From: Oscillospiraceae bacterium
GTDB lineage: Bacteria > Bacillota > Clostridia > Oscillospirales > CAG-272
Length of the DNA: 45,705 nt
Assembly: GCA_015065135.1 (NCBI GenBank)
Contig: SVQY01000014.1
Span: 1-45,705, forward strand
Direction of reading: 5' to 3'
Part shown: piece by piece, positions 31,774 through 43,700 of the stretch
Layout of the letters: every line of letters begins with the position of its first letter
Numbering within the stretch: position 1 is the first letter of the stretch
Notes under the pieces: model-generated
Told to the model about the DNA's origin: nothing
The model's database searches: none
The model's input: only the letters and a program-made list of their open reading frames with translations
Translations under genes and position numbers: made by a program

Positions 31774-34700
31774 ATGAAGACAAGCAAACTTGGGAAGATC
31801 CTTATAGTTGCGCTGTTCCTCATGCTGTTCACGTTGGTATTGACCGTAGCAACGAGTGCAGCAACCGTCACTGTCGCCGCTGATGGCGACCTGTCCACCG
31901 CCATTTCCGGCGCGGCAGCAGGTGACGTGATCGAGCTTAGCGGCGGCACCTATACAGAAGCCGACCCCATCACCATTGACAAGAACCTGACCATTCAGGG
32001 TACGGGTACCGTCAATGGCGGCGCACCCATCTTTAACATTGCCGAGGGCGTAACCGTTACGTTCGGCGGCTCTGTAAAGTACGTGGGTACGGGCATCGGT
32101 GTTTCCATTCAGGGAACCAACACCAATGTCACCTTCAAGGACAGTGTGTGCTTTGAAACGACAAACCGCGTATATCAGGACTTGAATAACGCCTATACTT
32201 CCACCGTTACGGTGCAGGACAACGTTCTTTTTAAGAGCGGCTCCTATGCCATCGACTTTGACGGCAATGCCACCACCACCGGCACCCGCGCAAAGAAAAC
32301 GGTTGTCGTAACCGGTGCCACCTTTAACTGTCAGCACGGTATCGTGTTCAATGCGGACTATATCGAGGCATCCGCAACCGTTACCAACGTCACGATGGTC
32401 AACAAGAACACCTCCTTCTACGCAACCAACAACAACGGTATCACCGTAATCACCGTTAACGGCGGCTCTTATACCTCCACCAGTAAGGATAAGATCGCAA
32501 TGCTCGGCGGAAACGGCTCCTCTACCACGACGGCAAGCTTTACCGACGTGACCTTTACCACCAACGCGATGGCTTCTAATGCAGGTGCATTGACCGCGGA
32601 GGGTGGCTCTAAGGTCACGATGACCTTGAAGAATGCCACCCTTAACTTCTCCCAGACTGCAATTCTGCTTTGCAACGGCTCTACGCTGAACGCCACGCTG
32701 GAGAACGTGACCGCCACCGGTCGTGACATTGTGAACGAGAACGGCAAGAACGGTAATGCAACCATTACCCTGAAGGGCAATTCCGCCTACACCTGCTCCA
32801 CAGGTATCTTCTCCGACGGTACTGCAGAGGGCTCTTCTATCGTGCTGAACGTAGAGAGCGGCGTTAAGATCACCTCTTACGCCCTTTGCTCCGACACCAA
32901 CCTGGCCAAGCTGGCCATGGCCGTTCCCTCTACCCTGAACGTCAAGGGTGGATCGGTTGAGCTGGAGATGTACAGTGCCAGACACAACAACGTGACCGTA
33001 AGCGTAACCGGCGGCACGCTGACCGTGAACGGCATAGATGCCTCCGTGCTGGACAACGCCTCTGCCGTTGCCAAGATCGGTGATACCCCCTACGACACGC
33101 TGGAGGCAGCCATTGCCGCAGCCGCCCCAGGCGACACCATCACCATTCTGAAGAACTGCACCATTTCCACCGCGATCACGCTGAACAAGAAGCTGACCTT
33201 TACCGGTGAGAACGTGATCGTTTCCCAGAACAGCGTAAAGCTGACGCTGGCTGACGGTGCGGACATCACCGTGGACGGCAATATCGCCTGGCTGGACTTT
33301 GCCACCGTCTCCGAGAACACCGGTACGGCAAAGTTTGTGATCAACAGCGGTTACTTTACCAATGAATATGCCGATATGTTCAACGCCGGCGAGCAGGCGA
33401 CCCTGAACGTGACCATCAACAACGGCACCTTCGTTCTGGGTAACGACCTGTGCGTGCGTCACGACAACGTGTCCGGCGGTACAACGAACTATGCTACCAA
33501 TTTCACCATCAATGACGGTACCTTTAAGATCGCCAACAACACGGTGTTCCGTCAGGGTGATAGCAATGTTCAGAATGACACCAAGTTCAATATCTATATC
33601 AACGGCGGCAGCTTCACCTGGCATACCGAGATAACGGATGACGCTGATACCGGTACAAACGCCTTGTACTTTGTTCACATCGGCGACTGGCAGTGCCAGA
33701 CCGTGGTAAACATCAAGAATGCTACCTTTAACGTTCCTTATACCGGAATGGCAAAGGATGTTTATTACTTCTTCTATCTGCAGGCCTACAAGCTGGATGC
33801 CACGCTGGAAAACTGCACCGTTACCGGCTTTGATTACATGATGCGCGTAAACCGCGGTAACAAGGTATCCAAGCTGACCATCAAGAGCGGTACTTACAAC
33901 GTCGGTACGATCCTTGCCGTTTACGGCTCCAACCCCGGCTCGTCCAACAATAGCGAGGTCATCGACGGCACGCTGAACATCAGCGGCGGTACCTTTACCG
34001 TTTCCGAGTGCATTGTTTACCTGGCAAATACCGGTGCAACGAAGTCGGGTGATGCCTACGTTACCATCACCGGTGGTACCTTCAACACCATGAAGAACTT
34101 TGCGCAGGGCGGTACCTTTATGGACGGCTGGCCCTGTACGCTGAAGGTCGTCGCTTCCAACGTGACCATCAACACCACCGGCGCGTTCTTTGGTATGTCC
34201 AATGATACGGATCTGAAGCTGGATGTCAGCTTTACGAACTGCACGCTGACCTCGAACGGCCGTTTCATGTCCGGCGACATTCATAGCATCACTGCCGTGT
34301 TTGACAACACCAACGTCACCGCAGTGGAGCGCTTGATCAACCTCACCGGCGCTTCTGCGAATGCAAGCACCATCACCATCACCGGCGGTACCTTTACCAT
34401 CAAGCCCTTGGCAAACGCTTCTGCCCATGCGCTGATGTTCTATGTCAACACCGCCAGCGGCTCCACCACTCTGACCATCAACAGCGGTACCTTTATTGCC
34501 GACACCAACGGTGCCGGCGAGTGGGATGGCTTGTTTATCCTGAACAACGGCACGGTGAACGCGACCATCAAGGACGGTACCTTCAACTCTGCACAGATCG
34601 TGCAGTTCGGCTCTGCAGGCACACTAAACCTTACCATTGAAAAAGGTAGCTTTACCGGTACCAACCTGTTCCAGAGCCTGAAGGGCGGTACCGCTAACAT

Positions 34701-37700
34701 CACCGTTAAGGGCGGTACCTTCAATGCTACCCGCATCGTGGACGGCATTAAGGGCACCACCAACGTGACCATTGAGGGCGGCACCTTCACCTCCACCGAA
34801 AACCTGATCAATACCGTTTACGGTAACACCCTGAGCCTGACGGTGAAGGGTGGCACCTACACCGCAGGTAACTACTTCCTGCACGCTCCCACCACCGGTG
34901 CGGACGGCAACCCCAAGTGGAGCGGCGCAACCGTAACCGTTAACGTCAGCGGTTCTCCCGAGATCACCGCAACCAACCATATCTTCTGCTTCTACAACAA
35001 CGCTATCGTCAACCTGACCGTGGGCGGCGGTACCTACACCACCACCGAATACGTGGTGCAGTCCAACGGCGCCCGGATGGTCGCCACCTGGAATAACGGT
35101 ACCGTTTCTGGCGCGAAGCGCTTTATGAACACCCTGTGGGGCGAGAACGCCAAGTTTGTGACCGACCCCCTGGGCAAGGTGACCAACGCGGCAATGATCG
35201 TGACCGTCAACGGCGGTGACATCTCCGTGACCGAGCGCGCCTTCTCCGTGACCGACCGCGGTCGCACCCTGTTCCGCATCAACGGCGGTAACATTTCCTC
35301 CTCCGATTACCTGTTCTACTGCAGCCGCAGCGGCAGCAACGAAAGCTATCTTGACGCAGAGATCACCGGCGGTACGCTGACCTGCACCAAGAGTGACGGC
35401 AACAACGGCGCATTCTTTGCCTGCTACAAGATGACCGCTGCCGTGACGGGCGGTACGATCAACGCAGAAAAGATCACCGTATTCGGCGGCTCCTCCAACG
35501 TGTACTTTGACGTGGTCGTTTCCGGCGGTAAGATCAACGCCATGAACCTGATCAACATCAACGGCACGGGTCACGTGGACGTTACCGTATCGGATAACGC
35601 AGACATCGCGCTGACCAAGTCTGTTTACGCAGACTCCAACAACGATGCCTCCGAGCAGAGGTTCAACATGACCGGCGGTAAGGTCACCACCCCCTGCCTC
35701 ATGTCCTACACCAGCTTCTGCAACACCACCGAGACCAGCATCACCGGCGGTACGCTGATCCTGAACGACAACGATATGAGCCCGAGTAAGTTCGCGAGCG
35801 AGGCCGTTGCCAAGGTTGGTGAGACCACCTATAACTCTCTGGCAGAGGCCATTGCGGCAGCACCCGCAGGCGCTACCGTGACCCTGCTGAAGAACGTGAT
35901 GATCAATGAGTTCATCACCGTTGACAAGAGCCTCACCATCACCGGCGGTGCAGAGGGCAACCGCATCACCGTATTCGGCACCAAGCCCGGCTACGAGTTC
36001 TATAACGGTGCTGCGCACAGTGCTTTCTCTACCTTTATATTAAAGGACGGTGTGACCCTGACCCTTGAGGGCTACGTGGATTACTACGAGTGCGGCGTTA
36101 CCGCCAACCACGTCACCGCCACCCTGAACCTGAAGGGCGACATCTCCTTCACCAACAACGGCGGTGCCGTTGTGGCTTACGCTAACGCCGAGGGCACGCC
36201 CGACGGCAGCAAGTACACCATGACCGTCAACATTTACAGCGGTACCTACACCAGCAACGGCAACCTGTTCGTCAGCGGCGACAAGATCGAGGGCGACAAG
36301 GGCAAAACCCAGTTCAAGATCAACGTCTACGGCGGCACCTTCCATGCAGGCGGCACCGCGTTCGTTTCCAACGACTGGCAGGCGTATATGTACGTTGTTA
36401 TCGACGCAGGTACCTTCACCGGCGGCACCAATCTGGTTATCAACAACGCCAGTAACGTATACGTTACCCTGAACGGCGGTACCTACAGCGGCTTCACCAA
36501 TCTGATCAATGCGGCTCGTTGTGATACCGAGCTGACCGTTCCCGCAAGCTCCACCGCAGTGGTCAACGTCAAAACGTTGCTGTCTGCCGCCTCCAGCGAT
36601 AACGCTCAGAACTACGGCAATCTGACTGCCAACATTGCAGGCGGTACCTACACGCTCAGCAGCCATATCGCTTACGTAGCAAACAATGCAAAGGGCGATA
36701 CCTCCAAGCTGACTCTGACCATCACCGGCGGTACCTTTAAGGTAAGCGGCTATGCTGTCAACCAGGTCAGCGGTACCTCCACCATCGTGATCAAGGGTAA
36801 TACCTCCATTACCGGTACCACCGCCGACAACGGCGAGGGCATTGTGGTCAAGGGCGGTACGACCAATATCACCATCGGCTCTGCCGAGGGCGGCGATAAC
36901 GTGGTATTCAACGTAAAATGGCGTCTGTTCTGGTTCGACGGCGTTGCTGACACCGACATTCACACCGATGCCACCCTGGTTGTTTACAGCGGTACCTTTA
37001 CCTCTACCACCAACTTCATCTACTACAGCGAGCAGGCAGGCGATCTTGACGTGACCGTCAAGAAGGCCACCATCAACGTCGGCGACTACGGCTTTGCGCT
37101 GTACTCCAAGAATGCTTCCAAGACCAAGATCACGGTTGAAAGCATGACGCTGACCGCGCTTTGCGGCTTCCGTGCTTTCCATTGCTCTCCCGAGATCCTG
37201 ATCGACTATGCCGAGATCACCGCGACCGGCTCTGCCGGCAACAAGAGCGAGTGCTTCTTCATCGACAACTCTTGCGCCACTGCCAATGTGGTCGTGAAGG
37301 CGGGTATCCTGAAGACCTCCAACGGCGGCCGTATGATCTACGGTAACGCCAAGAAGGGCACTTACACCTTTGGCGTTAAGGGCGAGACCGACCACAGCAA
37401 GCTGAAGGTCGACACCACCAACGTGCAGAACTTCGCTTTCCATGCTGCTGCTGACGTTACCTTTAACGTTTACAGCGGTACCTATACCGTACAGTCCAAC
37501 GCGCTGATCGATGTGAACACCGATGCAAAGGGTACCATCACCCTGCATGACGGTATCTTTACCGACCACAGCCAGAACCACTTCCTCATCGACTTCAGCG
37601 GTAGCGGCGCAGCGTCTCCCTCTCATATGGATATCGTTGTAAACGGCGGTACCTACACCACCGGCAACGACTTTATCTACTATGCACACGCCAATGAGAG

Positions 37701-40700
37701 CGGTGGTGCCTCCATTACCATCAATGGCGGTACTGTGAACTTCACCAACACCGGCAAGGGCAATGATACCGGCAGACACGTTGTGTACGTCAACGGTACC
37801 GGCACCAATATCTCCTACGTGGACGTGACCATCACCGGCGGTACCTTCAACGGCGCTTGGCAGCTGATCCGTCTGGACCAGGCTATTTCCAAGGTCGTGA
37901 TCAGCGGCGGTACGGCTACGCTGACCTCCCCCAACGGTAAGAACGAGGATATTGCAGCTTCCCAGGCGGCATACGATGCAGCCGTGGCTGCCGGCAAGAC
38001 CGGATCTGCCCTTCCCGCAGTCCTTACCGGCAACGACGTCAATAACGACGCTTACATCCTCTACCTGTCCGGCAACAAGTGCAAGCTGCTGGAGGGCTCT
38101 ACGATCAGCGGCGGTAACTACACCGTGACCCTGATCGACACCAACACCGGTGCCATCGGCGGTAACTCGGGTGGCGTTCCCGCTAACCTGAAGATCACCG
38201 GCGGTACGCTGAACTGCACCAACGGACCTCTCTTTGGTTGGTACACCAACTGGACGGTGACCATCTCCGGCGGTGACATTACCTGTAAGTGGTTGATCAA
38301 CGTCAATGGCGGCTCCTGCGTGGAGAATATCACCCTGAAGGACGGCGCCAACGTGACCTGCACCGACTGCGTTGCCACCGACGGCGGCGCGGGCTCCAGG
38401 ATCCACATCCAGATGGATGGCGGTGAGCTGAATACGGCCGGCGGCTGGGTCACCGGCGTGCCTTTCGCTGCAACCTTCACCGCACAGGTCACCGGCGGCA
38501 CCTATAACGGCGCTGCATGGGTGGCAAACGAGCAGGGCGTGGTCGTAAACGGTACGACCTATTATACCGACCTGCAAACGGCTATTAATGAGGCCAATGA
38601 CGGCGATACCCTGACCATTGTGGGCGGTATCACCATCACCGAAACCATCAATATTAATAAGAGCCTGACCATCAACGGCGGCACTGCGCAGCAGCCCATT
38701 CTGGTCTTCCACGCAAATTACGACACCAGCAAGGTCAACGGCGCTTACGACACCTTCCGCATCGCGGCTGACAAGAGCGTGACCTTTGCAGGCTACATTA
38801 CCTATGCCGGTTGCGGCATTCAGGTGGACTCCGGCTCTACCGAGGCGGGCACAACGGTTACCTTTAAGGATGGCGTAGTCTTTGATAACGGCACCCGCTC
38901 TCACGTGCTGACCAACACCGCTACCGCGGGCAACGTCACCGTGAACGTGCAGGACAATGCACACCTGATCGGTGCCTATGCCATCGCCTTTGACCACAAC
39001 ACCAGCAAGATCGCCGGTAATAAGTACGTCAACGTGACCGGCGGTACCATCACCGCAAACCACGCTGTGGTGTTCAACACCGACAGCATCGTGGGTCATC
39101 TGTACGTGGAGAACGGTACCTTTGTTGTCAACAACAGCATGGCCTACTTCACCACCCAGTCGGCGGGCAACACCGTGGTCATTGAGAATGCTGACGTGAC
39201 CTCCAAGTCTCAGCTGATCTACGTTTCCAACCCCGACGGCGTTGCGGGCGGCACTGTGACCGCTACCATCAACGATGGTACCTTCGTAACCTCCGGCACC
39301 GGCTCTCTGTTTAACTCCGCAGGCTGCGGCGGCTCCGGCGCTAACATAAACGTCTTTACTGTGAACATCTACGGCGGCAGCTTTACCAACACCTCCGAGA
39401 GCGGCAGCTACAATATGTTCTACGCCACCGACGCCAACGGCGGTCTGAAGGTGAATATCTACGGCGGTACCATTACCGCAGCGGGTGCAGGCACCCACAC
39501 CTTCGCGCGCAACTGGGCTGACGATATGGTCATTAACGTCTACGGCGGTAAGATCAGCGGCTTCACCTATTTCGTTGCAGGCGCACGCCGTACCACCAAC
39601 GTCCTGATCGACAGCTATAAGGATAAGGACGGCAACGTTCTGGCAACGCCCGAGATCTCGGCGACCTACGTCTTCTACGGCAAGTACGACTACACGGCCT
39701 CCGGCAACTCCGCAGGCGATAACATCTTCATGAACGTTACCGTGAACGCCGGCACCATTACCGCTACCGAGTCGGTGTTCTACACCGATAACAGCACCCG
39801 CGTTGCCACCAACACCTATACGGTGAATGGCGGTACGTTCAACGGCAAGAACCTGCTCAATATGGTCAGCGGTACCACTACCATGACCGTGAACGGCGGC
39901 ACCTTTACCGCCGGCGAGAATGCCTTCCGGCTTGTCGACGGCTCTGCCGCGCTGACTGTCAGCGGCGGCAGCTATACCGTAACCAGCCACTTCATCCATC
40001 AGTCCGAGAGCTTTGGCGGTACCTTGTCCATCACCGTGGGCGCGGCAACGATCACTGCCGAGTACGGCATCGGTCTGTACTCCAAGGCTGAGGGCGCCGA
40101 GGTCGAGGTTGAGATCAACGGCATGACTCTGACCGCCTCCAAGACAGGCATCCGCGCTTACAACCTGGATGAGCTCACCATCACCGTTGAGACCGCGACC
40201 ATTACCTCCAAGGGTAACGCTTACAGCAATGCAGAGGTCTTCTTCATCGATACCTCTGTTGCAGTTGCAACCGTTACCGTTAAGGCCGGCACCTACAAGT
40301 CTATCGGCAGCAACTATGCTCGCGTCTTCTACGGTCTTGCCATGGATAGCACCTACATCTTTGGCAAAGAGGGTGAGACCGACAACAGCAAGCTGACTAT
40401 GGAGGGCACCGGCTACCAGGTCTTCTGCTTCCATACGAAGGGCATGTATTTTGACCTTACCGTCTACTCCGGCACCTACACGGTAACCGGTAACAGCAAT
40501 ATCATCGACATCAACGATAAGGTTAACGGCGAGATCAAGATCCACGGCGGTAGCTTCAGCAACACCACCGGCGGTAACGCCATCGACCTTGCCGGCAACG
40601 GCAGTGGTGTGTCCTGCGTTGACGTCACCGTTACCGGCGGTACCTTCAACGTCAAGGGCCACTTCCTGGTCTACTCCATGGCCAGCGGTGTTGCCAACAT

Positions 40701-43700
40701 CTCCGGCGGCACGATCACCGCAGGCAACTATGGTATCGCGCTTGGCGCAGGTCCCATCTCCATCTCCCCCTCCATTACCGATAAGATCACCGTGCGTGAG
40801 GGTGTTGAGGCTCTGCCCGAGGTCATCGTAAACCTCAGCGGCAGCGTATCCATCACCGCTGTGAACCGCGCGATCTCGGTGGTCAGCAGCATCAGCACGC
40901 TGGTCAACATCAGCGGCGGTACCTACACCACCACTGCTAGCGGCGGTATACTGATCTACCGCTCCAACGACTACAATAACTCGAACATCGCTGATGACGT
41001 AGAAACAACCGATGAATTCTCGGTGTTCAATATCTCGGGCGGTACCTTCAATGCTCAGTGCGAAAATATGTTCGGCTTGGGCAACTTCGCCTTCGATAAG
41101 ACCTACACCGTCTTCAACATTTCCGGCGGTAGCTTCAACCAGCAGAAGGCAAGCGGCAACGCTTACTTCTTCCAGAACTGGGACTGGAACGGCAACGCCA
41201 TCATCAGCATTACCGGCGGTACCTTTACCGGCACCGCGGCGGCTACCACCTATGGCTTCAAGAATGCCGCTGACCTGATGGATATCACCATCAGCGGCAA
41301 CACGACCTTTACGGGTGTGGATCACTTCGTATGGGCTGACCGCGGCACCACCAACGTGACGATCGGTAAGGATGCAAACGGCAAGGCCCCCAGCATTACG
41401 GCAACCGGTGCGGTATTCTATAATTACGTTTCAAACGAGTGGAATTCCGCTACGCTGAACGCCACCGTGACCGACGGTACCTTCTCCTGCGCACAGCTCC
41501 TGCTGTCCCAGAAGGTCAAGATGAACGCCTTCGCACACCTGACCGTGACCGGCGGTACCTACACCGTGACCGGTGACTTCATCACCTTCAACAACGCCAG
41601 CGGTATCGTCAATCTCAGCGATATCACCGTAAGCGGCTGCACCAACGGCTTCGTGTTCACGGGCGCGGCTCCCACGATCTCCTCCAAGATCACCGATGCC
41701 GACAAGGTACAGGTTTCCACCTCTCCCGCACTCAACGAGAAGCCCGACGTGATCGTGAACCTTTCCGGCAGCTTCTCTCTGACCACCTCCGGCTATGCCT
41801 TTACTGCAAACCAGGGTACAAGTGCGGCATCCGACGGCGGCATCAGCACGCTGGTCAACATCACGGGCAACGGCGTCAGCCTGACCTCCACCCAGGCGCT
41901 CTTCCACAGAGCGGGTGACACCCAGAACACCTGGTCGGTCTACAACATCGCGGGCGGTACCTTCAGGACCGATGCCGAGATCATGCTGGCAAGAGACCTG
42001 CTGACCAAGAATCACTTTACGGTGATGAACATCTCCGGCGGTAGCTTCACCGCAGGCGGTGCCAACCTGTTCCAGCAGACCTCTGCCGAGGGTGACAAGT
42101 CCTACGCCAACATCAACATTTCCGGCGGTAGCTTCGCCTCCACCAAGTCCGACAGCAAGGTTACCATCTTCAGCAACGGCGACTGGCAGGGCACGATGAA
42201 CCTGAACATCACTGGCGGTACCTTCACCTCCGTGGACAACAAGGTGAACCAATTCGTCTACAACAATGCTCAGTATATGAACGTGACCTTCACCGGTACT
42301 TCTCTCTCCTTCTCGCTCCATGATTCCAACAGCGCTCTGTTCTATCATGGACGTGTGGACAGCAATCTGACCATTGACGTCAACGGCGGCTCTCTCACCT
42401 GCCTCAACGGTCCTTTGTTTGGTGTCTGCGGTAACGTGACTGCCAACATCAAGGGTGGTGAGCACACCGCTACGTATCTGCTCAACGAGAACTCCGCCAA
42501 CGCGCATCAGGTGGTGGCCAACATCTATGACGGTGCAAAGGTTACCATCACCAACGCACTGATCACCGACGGCACCGCACCTGCCGCCACCGATACCACC
42601 AGCCACGTGACGGTGAATATCTACGGCGGCGACATCACGGCTCCTCACTACACCACCGGCGCGACCATGAACGTCCGTTGCTATGTCAAGTTCCACGGCG
42701 ACTGCATCTACAACGGTGAGGCTATCTCCCTGGGCGACGGCCTGATCCTGCTGAACGGCTCTGAGTACGTCACGCTTGAGGCTGCTCTGGCAGACGCCGT
42801 AGACGGCGACGTGCTGACCCTGACCAAGAGCTTCGGTATCGTTTCCACTATCATCAACAAGAGCGTTACCATTACCGGTAACGACGGCGTGGCCGTACTG
42901 GCCAAGGGCGGCACCGCCTTCCTGACCGTTACGAACAACGCCAGCGTCACCTTCACCGGTAACGTGACCTTCATGCAGGTCTCTATCGTAGGCGAGGGCG
43001 GCACCACCGTGACCCTGACCGGTAACGTGGCCTTCACCAACGACAGAGGCAGTGATCCCGTCTACCAGACCGCAGGCACCGGTCTCGTGACCCTGAACGT
43101 GCAGGAGAACGCATCTCTGGCAGGCTTCCGTACGATCAGCATTCTGAACGGTGTAGCCGCTGACGTGAACATCACCGGCGGTACTGTTACCGGCGTGAGC
43201 GGCGCTGCGATCTACATCGCCAACGAGTACGTGGCTGAAAACGACAACGTGATCGACATCTACATCAAGGATGCCACCGTCACCGGTGCGTTCATCACCC
43301 ACTCCGAGCTGTACGCCTCCAAGTCCAAGATCACGGTAGAGGGCGATGCATACATCTACTCCACCGATCATTCCTTCTACTATAACACCACCGGCGTTAC
43401 GGTGGGCGACGTCACCACTCCCGCTTACCACAATACCGAGATCGTGATCAATGGCGGTACCCTCAATATCGCCGACACCTCCAGGCATATCATTGATATG
43501 AACGAAGGCGTCATCAGCAAGATCACCATCAACGGCGGTGAATTCAACGCCGACAAGGTAGCAAGTGCTTACATCATCGACCTGGCTGCCGGTTGTAATG
43601 CGGAGATCACCATCACCGGCGGTACGGTACACGATGCCAAGTACCTGATGAACTTCTGGAATTCCACCGTGGATCTGACCATCACCGGCGGTACCTTCAA

